Assembly: GCA_041687675.1 (NCBI GenBank)
Contig: JAWLBM010000049.1
Span: forward strand, 1-35,883
Source: JAWLBM01 sp041687675
GTDB taxonomy: Bacteria; Pseudomonadota; Alphaproteobacteria; Rhizobiales; Pleomorphomonadaceae
Direction of reading: 5' to 3'
DNA: 35,883 nt
Every line of letters begins with the position of its first letter. Position 1 is the first letter of the stretch. Positions 1 to 7,605 of the stretch are shown here, piece after piece. The notes under the pieces were generated by a model that was given only the letters and a program-made list of their open reading frames with translations, ran no database searches and was not told the origin of the DNA. A program made the position numbers and the translations under genes.

Positions 1-169
1 AGGGGCGGAACCCCTCCGGCCGGGCGCCCCTCATCCGCCGGCATTCGCCGGCACCTTCTCCCCGGCGGGGAGAAGGGGGAGAACTCTCCGACCGGGCGGG
101 AAAACCCTTCTCCCCCGCGGGGAGAAGGTGCCCCGAAGGGGCGGATGAGGGGCGGAACCCCTCCGGCCG
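1..169. repeat. Inverted pair of intergenic repeats flanked by a direct repeat
   Basis: Two copies of a G/C-rich module lie head to head. Copy A (27-76) has CCCCTCATCCGCC followed by a perfect hairpin made of CCTTCTCCCC and its complement. Copy B (106-152) is the same module inverted. A 22-bp direct repeat that begins AGGGGCGGAACCCC is at 1-22 and again at 148-169, so the window probably opens inside a longer array. The pattern resembles dispersed intergenic repeats of rhizobial genomes. No gene is seen here. Confidence 0.75.
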
Positions 170-188
170 AGGGACCTCCCGCCCTCCC

Positions 189-953
189 CTACTCCGCCAC
201 CAGCGCGTCGGGCGTCTCCCAGGCGAGGTGCTGGCCGCCGTCGAGGGCGAGCATCTGGCCGGTGAAGGAGGGGCTGTCGAGGATGAAGCGGATGGCGGTG
301 GTGATCTCGGAGAGGGCCGGGCCGCGCTTCAGCAGGAGGGCGGCGGTCTGCTCGGCGAAGTCCTCGGGCCGCTGGCGAACGTTGGCGAGCGTCGGGCCGG
401 GGCCGATGGCGGCGACGCGTACGCGCGGCGCGAGCGCCTGGGCCATGGTCTGCGTCGCCGTCCACAGCGCCGACTTCGACAGCGTGTAGGAGAAGAAGGC
501 CGGCGTCAGCCGCCACACCCGCTGGTCGACGAGGTTGATCACCACCCCGTCGCAGCCCTCGGGCAGCCGCGCGGCCATGTCGCCGGCGAGCTTGCAGGGC
601 GCCAGAAGGTTGACCCGCATGTGCCGCTCGAAGCGGGCCGGATCGACGGCAGCGGCGGAATCCGGCTCGAACTCCGAGGCGTTGTTGACGACGAGGCTGA
701 TCGGCCCGACCGCCGATTCCGCCTCCGCCACCAGCCGGCCGACCGCGGCCGGGTCGCCGAGATCGGCCTCGACCACCGCGGCGCGCCCGCCGGCGGCGAC
801 GATCTCCCCCGCCAGGGCCTCGGCCTCGGCCCGGGACCGGTTGCAGTGGATGGCCACCGCATAGCCCTCCGCCACCAGGTCCTCGACTATCGCCCGGCCG
901 ATGCGCCGGGCCCCGCCGGTCACCAGCGCCGCCCGCCTCGCGCTGCTCAGCAT
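189..953 (-). CDS. SDR family oxidoreductase, pteridine reductase (FolM/PTR1)-like
   Basis: A 254-residue NADP-dependent short-chain dehydrogenase. The cofactor motif TGGARRIG is at residues 12-19, in the TGxxxRxG form typical of pteridine reductases rather than the classical TGxxxGxG. The catalytic region reads NLVDQRVWRLTP...SYTLSK, giving Asp143, Tyr156 and Lys160. The 13-residue Asp-to-Tyr spacing matches the Asp-Tyr-Lys triad of PTR1/FolM enzymes, in which Asp replaces the usual SDR serine. The likely role is reduction of dihydropterins or dihydrofolate; this is inferred from the motif. The ATG at 953 was chosen because the cofactor motif then begins near residue 12. An upstream in-frame extension to 1094 is possible but has no family support. 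Confidence 0.8.
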   Translation of the reverse strand: MLSSARRAALVTGGARRIGRAIVEDLVAEGYAVAIHCNRSRAEAEALAGEIVAAGGRAAVVEADLGDPAAVGRLVAEAESAVGPISLVVNNASEFEPDSAAAVDPARFERHMRVNLLAPCKLAGDMAARLPEGCDGVVINLVDQRVWRLTPAFFSYTLSKSALWTATQTMAQALAPRVRVAAIGPGPTLANVRQRPEDFAEQTAALLLKRGPALSEITTAIRFILDSPSFTGQMLALDGGQHLAWETPDALVAE

Positions 954-1351
954 GATCTCACCCCTCGGTCGTCCCCGGTCCGCGACCGCAGACCGAGCAT
1001 CCCGGCATACGTCCGCGGGCGTGTCCCGGTTCACCGCCGCCGGCTCGCCGGATGCTGACGGAAAGTCTACGCCGCCCGCCGCACCGCTGGCCAATCAACC
1101 ATTCCTGCCAATCGGTGACCACCGTGACCCGATCCGGCACGGTCCGCTGGTGCACACAGGCGACAGCAAGAAACCTCCCCCTTGCGGCCGCATTCTCGCC
1201 ATGGCCGCCCACCGAAGCCGCCATATTCAAATAGCAGGGTCCATTCACGCAACGGCGGGCCGGGGCAACCGCCGGCGAAACAGGATCAACGGTGGAACTG
1301 CAATACCGGATCGGTGTTGTTGCCGCGTTGGAATCAAGGAGTACCCATCTC
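954..1351. other. Gene-free divergent spacer between the SDR and barrel-protein genes
   Basis: About 400 bp separates two divergent genes and must carry both promoters. I see no convincing -35/-10 pair, no tRNA and no ORF with a good ribosome-binding site. The stretch around 1225-1320 is less G/C-rich than its surroundings and may hold the long 5' leader of the outer-membrane protein gene. Confidence 0.5.
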
Positions 1352-2014
1352 ATGAAGCGACTGGTCGCAGCCCTTCTCGTCGGCACCGCCGGCCTCGCCG
1401 CCGCCCCCGCCTTTGCCGCCGACCTGCCGGAGCCCGTCCCCGTCGCCCCGGTCGCCGCCATTCCGGAGCGCAGCGCCTTCGACTGGACCGGCTTCTACGT
1501 TGGCGCCACCGCCGCCTGGGGCTGGGGCGAGTACGACGTCACCTCCGGCGGAACCTCGGGCACCTTCGACACCGACGGCTTCACCGGCGGCGCCTACCTG
1601 GGCTACAACTATGCAGTGACGCCCGAGTGGATCATCGGCGCCGAGGCGGACGTCATGATGGGTGGCGGCGAGGACTTCACCGTGGGCGGCACCGCCGTCG
1701 ACGTGAACTCGCCGGTGCTGTCCACCGTCCGCGCCCGCGTCGGCTACGCCTTCGACACCGTGATGATCTACGGCACCGGCGGTCTCGCCCTCGGCTTCGG
1801 TGAGGCGGACTTCAACGGCGGCTCGGACTCGAACACCCACGTCGGCTGGACGGCCGGCGCGGGCATCGAGGCCGCGCTCACCGACAACATCACGGCCCGC
1901 GCCGAGTACCTCTACGTCGACACCACGAGCGAGACCTACAATGTCGGGAACACCTCGGCGGATGCGGACCTCGACGGCTCGCTGGTGCGCGTGGGCGTCG
2001 GCTACAAGTTCTGA
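1352..2014 (+). CDS. Outer-membrane beta-barrel protein, Omp25/Omp31 porin family
   Basis: A 220-residue protein with a Sec signal peptide (MKRLVAALLVGTAG..., cleavage probably after AFA at about residue 22). A short Pro-rich linker is followed by FDWTGFYVGATAAWGWGEY, the standard opening of the rhizobial/Brucella Omp25-Omp31 eight-stranded barrel. The chain alternates polar and aromatic residues and ends in VGVGYKF, a C-terminal Phe typical of BamA-assembled barrels. The start at 1352 is set by AAGGAG at 1336-1341 and by the signal peptide. The gene is monocistronic and has a strong intrinsic terminator downstream. The precise function (structural protein, weak porin or heme binding) cannot be read from the sequence. 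Confidence 0.88.
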   Translation: MKRLVAALLVGTAGLAAAPAFAADLPEPVPVAPVAAIPERSAFDWTGFYVGATAAWGWGEYDVTSGGTSGTFDTDGFTGGAYLGYNYAVTPEWIIGAEADVMMGGGEDFTVGGTAVDVNSPVLSTVRARVGYAFDTVMIYGTGGLALGFGEADFNGGSDSNTHVGWTAGAGIEAALTDNITARAEYLYVDTTSETYNVGNTSADADLDGSLVRVGVGYKF

Positions 2015-2044
2015 TCCCGCAAGGGACCAAGGACGATCCTGGGG

Positions 2045-2080
2045 GCGGCCCGGTCGGCGACGACCGGGCCGCTTGTCGTT
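2045..2080 (+). terminator. Intrinsic terminator of the outer-membrane protein gene
   Basis: A perfect 12-bp stem (2045-2056 with 2061-2072) closes a GCGA tetraloop of GNRA type and is followed by TTGTCGTTT. It lies 31 bp after the stop codon at 2014, on the same strand. Confidence 0.85.
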
Positions 2081-2108
2081 TGCCGCCGGCCGCCGGCGGC
2101 GCCGGGGC

Positions 2109-2753
2109 TCAGGCCGACGGCAGGGTGGCGCCGAAGGACGGCACCCGGGCAGCGAAATCCTCGACCCAGGCGGCGAGCCGCGGGTGACCCGTCCGCCACG
2201 CGCCGTCGAAGCGGAAGTCGAGATAGCCGAGCGCGCAGGCGACCGCGATCTCGCCCCCGCCGACCGCTTCGCCCGGCACGGAGGCCTCGAGGGCGGCAAG
2301 GCCGCGCTCCACCTTGCCGGCCTGGTGGGCGTCCCACGAGGCGCTGAACTCCTCCGGCTTGCGGAGGGCCACCTCGTAGCGGCGCAGGATCGCCGCGTCC
2401 ATGATGCCGTCGCCGAGCGCCTGCAGGCGCAGCGAAGCGATCCGTTCCGGCCCGCCGGCCGGGACGAGGCGGCCGCCGCCGGCGAGCATGTCGAGATATT
2501 CGAGGATCACCCGGCTGTCGTAGATCGGCGCGCCGTCCGGCCCGATCAGCACCGGGATCTTGCCGAGCGGGTTCTCGCGGCGGAGCCGGCTGTCCGGCGC
2601 GGAGGTGTCGGCGCGCTCCACCCGGATCCGGTTGGAGAGACCGAGCACGGCGGCCGCGATCTTCACCTTGCGGCCGAAGGGGGAGGCTGGGGCGGAGAAC
2701 AGGATGTGGTCGGTCACGGTGGGCTCCGGTTGGGCGACGGCCGATGCCGTCAT
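2109..2753 (-). CDS. Glutathione S-transferase family protein
   Basis: A 214-residue protein with the two-domain GST layout. An N-terminal thioredoxin-like half contains SPFGRKVKIAAAVLGL, then NPLGKIPVL with the cis-proline, then the glutathione-binding DSRVILEYLD. The helical C-terminal half runs from about residue 100. The motif NPLGKIPVL...DSRVI is characteristic of the bacterial YibF-like GST group. The ATG at 2753 gives a 12-residue lead before TDHILFSAP. A GTG at 2717 would give a shorter protein starting VTDHILFSA and is a serious alternative. The gene lies 26 bp after the DUF1176 gene on the same strand, so co-transcription is likely. The substrate is unknown. Confidence 0.85.
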   Translation of the reverse strand: MTASAVAQPEPTVTDHILFSAPASPFGRKVKIAAAVLGLSNRIRVERADTSAPDSRLRRENPLGKIPVLIGPDGAPIYDSRVILEYLDMLAGGGRLVPAGGPERIASLRLQALGDGIMDAAILRRYEVALRKPEEFSASWDAHQAGKVERGLAALEASVPGEAVGGGEIAVACALGYLDFRFDGAWRTGHPRLAAWVEDFAARVPSFGATLPSA

Positions 2754-2779
2754 CTGGAAATCGGAAGGCGGACGGCGGC

Positions 2780-3829
2780 TCAGTCGGGCCAGACGACCGG
2801 CCAGTCGGCGGGCGGGCCCGGATCGGGGCCGCACGTCTCCGGCATCCGCATCTCGTCGAGGCGGAAGGCGAGCGCGTCGAAGGTCCACACCCCGGCCGCC
2901 AGGCAGCCGCCGAGGCCGCGGTGGAGCCCCGTCAAGCGACGGGTGGCGGGGTCGTAGTCGATCGCCTCCAGCGTGTCGGTGCCGGTCCATCCGAAGCGGG
3001 GCGAGCGAGCGGCGAAGAGCAGCGTGTGGATGCCGCCGATCTCGCCGCTCTCGATCATGTAGAGCCGGTAGGACGGCACGTCCCGGCTGGCGAAGCAGGG
3101 GATGGCATAGAGCATCGCGGTATCGGACAGCGGCCCGATCACGGGCTCCACCCCGCGCAGCGACGGACCGTCCGGCGGCTCGCAGGCCGACGCCGCGACG
3201 TGCAGGTCGAGAAGGCGCGGCGGCACGCCCTCCATGGCGATCAGGGCCGCCTCGTCCACCTCGGGCGCGGGCGGCAGGCCCTGCGGCGGGCCCGCCCGGC
3301 GGTCGCCGGCGATCCGCTTCTGGATGCGGTCGATCTCGGCCAGCGCGGCGGTGAGCCCGTCGAGGTCATAGCGGTCGGTGTGCGGCCGCCCGGCGATGTC
3401 GACGTAGGAGAAGCGGGCCTCGAAGCCCACCTGCAGGTCCAGCATCAGCCTGTCGAGGGCGTACTGGCTGAGCACGAAGAAGCTGCCCGCGTTGATGAAG
3501 GGGGCGTAGTCCGCCCCGGGCCTCAGGGTGATGCCGACGCCGCCGTCGACGGCGAAGGACACCGGCCGGTCGCGATCGGCGAGGTGGGCGAGCGTGGTCA
3601 CGGCGATGGTCCAGCGGCTGCGCGGCGCCGCCTGCCGGCCCACCTGCAGCACGCTGGTGACAGTCCCGTCGGCGGCGCGGGCGGGGATCGCGGCCACGCA
3701 GGCGAGGTCATCGTCGCAGGCGACATCGACGTTGCCGAAGCTCGCTCTCGGCTGCGCTCCCGCCCCGGGCACGAGCACGGCGGCGACGAGGCCCAGCATG
3801 AGGGCAAGGCCCAAGGCGACGATCCGCAT
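2780..3829 (-). CDS. DUF1176 family secreted protein
   Basis: A 349-residue protein with an N-terminal signal peptide (MRIVALGLALMLG...GAGAQP). It matches the DUF1176 family in length and layout: a cysteine pair near the N-terminus (DVACDDDLACVAA), a long middle region, and the C-terminal block DYDPATRRLTGLHRGLGGCL...ETCGPDPGPPADWPVVW. The ATG at 3829 is preceded by GAGGAGAGCG. It sits between RNase T2 upstream (26 bp) and the GST gene downstream (26 bp), all on the minus strand, so a single transcript is likely. The family is common in alphaproteobacteria and has no established function. An envelope location is inferred from the signal peptide. Confidence 0.85.
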   Translation of the reverse strand: MRIVALGLALMLGLVAAVLVPGAGAQPRASFGNVDVACDDDLACVAAIPARAADGTVTSVLQVGRQAAPRSRWTIAVTTLAHLADRDRPVSFAVDGGVGITLRPGADYAPFINAGSFFVLSQYALDRLMLDLQVGFEARFSYVDIAGRPHTDRYDLDGLTAALAEIDRIQKRIAGDRRAGPPQGLPPAPEVDEAALIAMEGVPPRLLDLHVAASACEPPDGPSLRGVEPVIGPLSDTAMLYAIPCFASRDVPSYRLYMIESGEIGGIHTLLFAARSPRFGWTGTDTLEAIDYDPATRRLTGLHRGLGGCLAAGVWTFDALAFRLDEMRMPETCGPDPGPPADWPVVWPD

Positions 3830-3855
3830 CCGCTCTCCTCTCCCGTCCCGCCGGC

Positions 3856-4506
3856 TCAGCGCACCGGCGGCATCGACACCGACCCCGCCCGGCAATCCCG
3901 GCGGTCCACCTCCGGGCAGCCGCGGAAGGCGAGGTCGCGGGTGAGGCACACCCGCACCTCCTCCAGCCGGCCACCGTCGCAGGTGACGGCGATTCCGTCC
4001 GCCGGCAGGCCCGGATTGGCCGCGCGGAAGGCAGCCTCGACCGCGTCCGGCGAAACCATGGTGCGCCGGTCGACCCGGCGCAAGGGGCCGGGAACCGTCA
4101 CCGCCGCCCGCGCCGCCCTCACCAGCGCGAGGAAGCCGGCCGGATCGAGGCCGCTGCAGCTGCCGTGCTTCTCCCACTGGTGGCGGACCAGGCCGCGGCT
4201 CGGCATCAGGTCGAGGACGCCGTCGACCTCCCGCCGCGAGGGCCGGTCGCCGGCGTTGCAATACTCGGGCCAGCCCCGCTCGCGCTGGGGCCAGAGCCCG
4301 TGCACGACGAAGGCGAAGTCGCCGCGGCCGTCGCACTGCAGCCCGTCGTCGCGCCGCTCCGCCTCGCAGTGGCTCGGCGACCAGGACAGGGCGAGGACAT
4401 AGAAGTCGAAGTCCCCCGGCCGGTCGGAGGCCGCCGCCGGTGCGCCCGCCAGGGCGGACAGAAGAAGAAGGAGGACAGCGAGCGCCCGACCCGGCGATGA
4501 CGTCAC
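3856..4506 (-). CDS. Ribonuclease T2, secreted
   Basis: A 216-residue RNase T2. Both catalytic signatures are present: CAS I as FVVHGLWPQ (His69) and CAS II as HQWEKHGSC (residues 109-117, with Glu112, Lys113 and His114). Several cysteines fit the usual disulfides. A hydrophobic signal peptide precedes ASDRPGDFDFYVLALSWSPSHC, the canonical family start. The enzyme cleaves single-stranded RNA through 2',3'-cyclic phosphate intermediates, probably in the periplasm. The GTG at 4506 overlaps the TGA of the upstream gene as GTGA, so I prefer it to the in-frame TTG at 4521; translational coupling is likely. Confidence 0.92.
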   Translation of the reverse strand: MTSSPGRALAVLLLLLSALAGAPAAASDRPGDFDFYVLALSWSPSHCEAERRDDGLQCDGRGDFAFVVHGLWPQRERGWPEYCNAGDRPSRREVDGVLDLMPSRGLVRHQWEKHGSCSGLDPAGFLALVRAARAAVTVPGPLRRVDRRTMVSPDAVEAAFRAANPGLPADGIAVTCDGGRLEEVRVCLTRDLAFRGCPEVDRRDCRAGSVSMPPVR

Positions 4507-4931
4507 CGCAACACCCGGCAATTGCCGTCGTAGACGCGCCAGTAGTCGTAGCTTGGCATGCAGAAGTCGACCTTCCAGCCGAGCCCGGCGAAGCCCAGGT
4601 CGGCGGAGATCACGTAGTAGAGCGGGTCGGAGAGGTTGGGGCCGAGCGCCGCCACCGCCTGGCAGTAGCGGTTCGCCACCATCGACGGGAAGCGCTGCTC
4701 CGGCCGCCGCTCGCGCGGGCCGACGATGGCCTCGATGCGGATGCCGTTCTCCCAGGTGTTCTCCTCCGCCCAGTGCTGCCGCTCGACGATGTCGGAGAGC
4801 ACCGACGGGTCGTCGCAGGCGGGCAGCCCGGCGATCGCGGCCGGAGAGGCCGGGGGCGCCGATCCGAGATCCGCCGCACCCGCCGGCAGGGCCGCCAGCG
4901 CGAGGAGAAGGGCGGAAACAATGGCGCGCAT
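4503..4931 (-). CDS. Small secreted protein of unknown function, coupled to RNase T2
   Basis: A 142-residue protein with a signal peptide (MRAIVSALLLALAALPAGAA). The mature part contains PACDDPSVLSDIVERQHW, then RFPSMVANRYCQAVAAL, and ends in VDFCMPSYDYWRVYDGNCRVLR. Four cysteines suggest two disulfides, consistent with export. I recognise it only as a conserved alphaproteobacterial hypothetical. The ATG at 4931 follows GAGGAGTTCCCC. Its TGA overlaps the GTG of the RNase T2 gene, so the two are translated together. A functional link such as an inhibitor or partner is possible, but nothing in the sequence proves it. Confidence 0.8.
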   Translation of the reverse strand: MRAIVSALLLALAALPAGAADLGSAPPASPAAIAGLPACDDPSVLSDIVERQHWAEENTWENGIRIEAIVGPRERRPEQRFPSMVANRYCQAVAALGPNLSDPLYYVISADLGFAGLGWKVDFCMPSYDYWRVYDGNCRVLR

Positions 4932-5040
4932 GGGGAACTCCTCTGTGCCTCGGGTATCCGAACGATGCGTCAACGGGCGAGCGCGGGTCAAGCGGGGGCG
5001 TAGGGCGAACCGGACCAGGGTTGCAGAGACGGATCCATGA

Positions 5041-5056
5041 TTGACAAATTTATCAA
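5041..5056. promoter_or_regulatory. 16-bp near-palindrome overlapping a perfect -35 hexamer
   Basis: TTGACAAATTTATCAA is an inverted repeat with a single mismatched pair, in an A/T-rich patch 45 bp before the GTG of the hydrolase-like gene. Its left end is a perfect TTGACA. With a 17-bp spacer the -10 would be TAGCCA (5064-5069), which is weak. The arrangement suits a repressor or activator site over a promoter. It does not fit the 14-bp FNR/FixK box or the TGA-N9-TCA iron box. Confidence 0.45.
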
Positions 5057-5101
5057 CACGCCGTAGCCATCGCTGCCGGTGACCCCCGCAGAGGATCCAA
5101 A

Positions 5102-6040
5102 GTGTCCGCCGAATCTGTGTTCCGAGGTCGCCTCTACGCCTGCGACTTCTTTCCCGGAAACACCCCCTACACGGTCCTCGCATTCCAGTCGTGGATCGCG
5201 GGGCAGTCCATGAAGATTCCGAACATCTCCGAGAGCTTCCTTACCGGAAAGGGCGTCAGCTGCTTCTGCGTGCGAAACGCGGAGAACGACTGGGGACAGT
5301 CGGACGAGTTAATGGAGATGCTCGACGCGGTCAAGGATCGGTCAAAGGGCCGATTGAAGGGCCGATTCATTGGCTACGGAATGAGCATGGGGGGCTACCA
5401 GGCCATCAACTTCGGCAAGTACATGGAGTTTGACTATTCCATAGCCATCTCACCACAGTATTCGATCGATGGAAATGTCGTGCCATGGGAAACGAGGTGG
5501 CGTCCCGAAGCAGAGAAATTGCGCTTTCAAAACGATTTCATCAAGGACATGAGAAGGGAATTTCACGCCAAAGTCGTGTATGACCCGTTCTTCAGGATTG
5601 ATAGGGTCCACATCGATAGGATCGCCGAAAAGTGCGATGTACATCACATTCCGTTCCACAACGCCGGCCACGATGTCGGCCGATCCCTGCGGGAGTGCTC
5701 GGCTCTCAGTGAACTCGTGCTTGGGCTTTTCGAGAACCGGGATGCGAGGAGAGACCTCCTGCCGCGGGTCCGTGCCGCCCGTGCGAACTCGCCGAGCTAC
5801 CTCTTCGCGCTGTCGCGCAATCTGGCGGTGCGCCGGAGGCTGGTCTGCGCCGCAGGGCTCGCCGAGAGGGCTTTCGATCTGAGCGACGGCAGCAATTTCG
5901 ACCTTGTTTGCCATCACGCTACGATGCTCGCCCAGGTCGGGCGCCGCGAGGACGCTGCCGCGGTGCTGACTCCCTACCTGTCAAATCCGGTTCGTGCCCC
6001 ATTGGCAGAAAAGTTGATCGCACGCTTTCGCAGCACCTAG
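5102..6040 (+). CDS. Alpha/beta-hydrolase-like protein with helical C-terminal region
   Basis: A 312-residue protein with a GTG start. It has a nucleophile elbow GYGMSMGG (residues 91-98, Ser95), a candidate acid Asp161 in VVYDPF and a candidate His190 in HNAGHDVG, so a complete Ser-Asp-His triad is plausible. There is no signal peptide. Residues from about 210 onward look alpha-helical and TPR-like. Base composition is clearly lower in G+C than the neighbours, especially 5400-5700, which suggests horizontal transfer. It has its own palindromic promoter region, and its TAG overlaps the stop of rlmJ. The substrate is unknown. Similar proteins occur near surface-glycan genes, but no such genes are in this window. 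Confidence 0.7.
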   Translation: MSAESVFRGRLYACDFFPGNTPYTVLAFQSWIAGQSMKIPNISESFLTGKGVSCFCVRNAENDWGQSDELMEMLDAVKDRSKGRLKGRFIGYGMSMGGYQAINFGKYMEFDYSIAISPQYSIDGNVVPWETRWRPEAEKLRFQNDFIKDMRREFHAKVVYDPFFRIDRVHIDRIAEKCDVHHIPFHNAGHDVGRSLRECSALSELVLGLFENRDARRDLLPRVRAARANSPSYLFALSRNLAVRRRLVCAAGLAERAFDLSDGSNFDLVCHHATMLAQVGRREDAAAVLTPYLSNPVRAPLAEKLIARFRST

Positions 6041-6924
6041 GCCGGCCTGCGGTCCCCACCGTCCCGCCCTGCGCCTTTCTCCCCCGCCAGCCAGTCGACC
6101 CGGCAGCCGGCGCCGGGGCCGGTGGCGAGGAGGTCGGCGAGCGGGGGGAGGACGGAGGAAAGTTCGTCGGCGAGCGGCCAGGGCGGGTTCATGACGACGA
6201 GCCCGGCGCCGGCGAGCGGGCCCTCGGCGCCGACCCGGCGGGTCCAGTGGTCGATCCTGAGCAGACGCGTGAGGCCGCTGCCGGCCAGCGCGGCGTGGAA
6301 GCGGGCGACGGCGGCCGGGTCCTTGATCGGGTACCAGGCGACGACCACCCCGGTGGCGAAGCGCTTCGCCGCATCGCGGAAGGCGCCGACGAGGCGGTCG
6401 AACTCGCCGGGCTCCTCGAAGGGGGGATCGATCACGGCGACGCCGCGGCGCTCGGGCGGCGGCAGCTGGCTGCGCAGGGCCACGTAGCCGTCGCCCCGCG
6501 TCACCCGCACCCGCCGGTCGGCGGCGAAGCGGGCGGCGAGTTCGTCGCCGTCGACCGGGTGCAACTCGTTGAAGACGAAACGGTCCTGCGGCCGGCCGAG
6601 CGCCGTGGCGATCATCGGCGACCCCGGGTAGACGAGAAGGTCGTCGCCGCCGTTGGCCGCCCGGACCGCGGCGAGCCAGGGCTCGAGGACGCCGGCGAGC
6701 GGTTCGGGCAGCGCCGCGCCGGCGAGCCGGCCGACGCCGTCCCGCCACTCGCCGGTGCGCAGCGCCTCGTCGGAGGCGAGGTCGTAGAGCCCGGTGCCCG
6801 CGTGGGTGTCGAGGAGGCGAAAGGGCGCCTCCTTGCGCTGGAGCAGGGTGATCACCCGGGCGAGCACGGCGTGTTTCACCACGTCCGCGAAATTGCCGGC
6901 GTGATAGGCGTGGCGGTAGTTCAT
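6037..6924 (-). CDS. rlmJ: 23S rRNA (adenine(2030)-N6)-methyltransferase RlmJ
   Basis: A 295-residue protein opening with MNYRHAYHAGNFADVVKH, the signature start of RlmJ (formerly YhiR/ComJ). LLDTHAGTGLYDL is the SAM-binding segment, and AVIDPPFEEPGEF carries the DPPF catalytic motif of N6-adenine methyltransferases. The length matches the family (about 280). The enzyme methylates A2030 of 23S rRNA and works on deproteinised RNA. The ATG at 6922-6924 is the only start that keeps the conserved N-terminus. Its TAG shares the palindrome CTAG (6037-6040) with the stop codon of the convergent hydrolase-like gene. Confidence 0.95.
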   Translation of the reverse strand: MNYRHAYHAGNFADVVKHAVLARVITLLQRKEAPFRLLDTHAGTGLYDLASDEALRTGEWRDGVGRLAGAALPEPLAGVLEPWLAAVRAANGGDDLLVYPGSPMIATALGRPQDRFVFNELHPVDGDELAARFAADRRVRVTRGDGYVALRSQLPPPERRGVAVIDPPFEEPGEFDRLVGAFRDAAKRFATGVVVAWYPIKDPAAVARFHAALAGSGLTRLLRIDHWTRRVGAEGPLAGAGLVVMNPPWPLADELSSVLPPLADLLATGPGAGCRVDWLAGEKGAGRDGGDRRPA

Positions 6925-7176
6925 CCGCGATCAGCTAGACGGGGCGGCGCATCGCCGCAAGGGGCACGTGCGATCCGCCTGCGAAGCGCCCGGTCTAAGT
7001 CGGCGGCGGCCTGCCACAAAAAATTCCGTTTCCGATGGGAACCAACGGCGCGCTGCGGGGTTTTGCAGCCGTTTGTTCCACGTGAGTAGCTGTCGAGTGC
7101 GGTTTTTCGGGGGTGCGGCGGCCCCCGGCAGCGGCCCTCGGTGTGCGCTCCCGTGTTTTCCAGGGAGGTTTTCATA

Positions 7177-7596
7177 GTGCGCCAGGCGCTTTTCATCGCC
7201 CTTTCATGCCTTCTCCTTCCCCACACCGCCGCCGCAACAGACCTCAAGGAAAAGGCTTTCGTCGTTTTCGTCCAGCAGACGCGCACCGTCCAGATGGACT
7301 GCTTCCCAGACGACCTCAGGACCATCCTCGGCGACCTTCGCAAGAAGTTCGACCGGCCGGTAGTGGTCACCTCGGGCCACCGCACCGGGCGGCATGCCCG
7401 ACGCGGATCGCAGCACCGTTTCTGCAAGGCGGCCGACATCCGCATCCAGGGCGTCCCGGCGGGCGCGATCGCCAGCTTTGCCCGCGCGCATCCGCTGGTG
7501 GGCGGCGTCGGCACCTATTGCGGCAGCCGGACCGGCATGGTGCACGTGGACATCGGCCCGAAGCGGAGCTGGCGGCACTGCCGGCGGCGTCGGTGA
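7177..7596 (+). CDS. Secreted peptidase M15 family protein (D-Ala-D-Ala carboxypeptidase-like)
   Basis: A 139-residue protein with a signal peptide (RQALFIALSCLLLPHTAAA) followed by a single compact domain. VVTSGHRTGRHARRGSQH...KAADI and VHVDIG supply the zinc ligands of the M15A fold (SQH-x6-AD and HxD). The family hydrolyses D,D or L,D peptide bonds in peptidoglycan cross-links. The GTG at 7177 is preceded by GGGAGG at 7163-7168. The alternative upstream start at 7141 would put 12 residues before the signal peptide and has no ribosome-binding site. The 252-bp spacer upstream (6925-7176) contains no other gene that I can see. Confidence 0.85.
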   Translation: MRQALFIALSCLLLPHTAAATDLKEKAFVVFVQQTRTVQMDCFPDDLRTILGDLRKKFDRPVVVTSGHRTGRHARRGSQHRFCKAADIRIQGVPAGAIASFARAHPLVGGVGTYCGSRTGMVHVDIGPKRSWRHCRRRR

Positions 7597-7605
7597 GCGG
7601 CAAGC

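Noticed and set aside
5041..5056. FNR/FixK box at TTGACAAATTTATCAA
   Set aside because: The half-site spacing gives 16 bp rather than the 14-bp TTGAT-N4-ATCAA, and one half-site is TTGAC.
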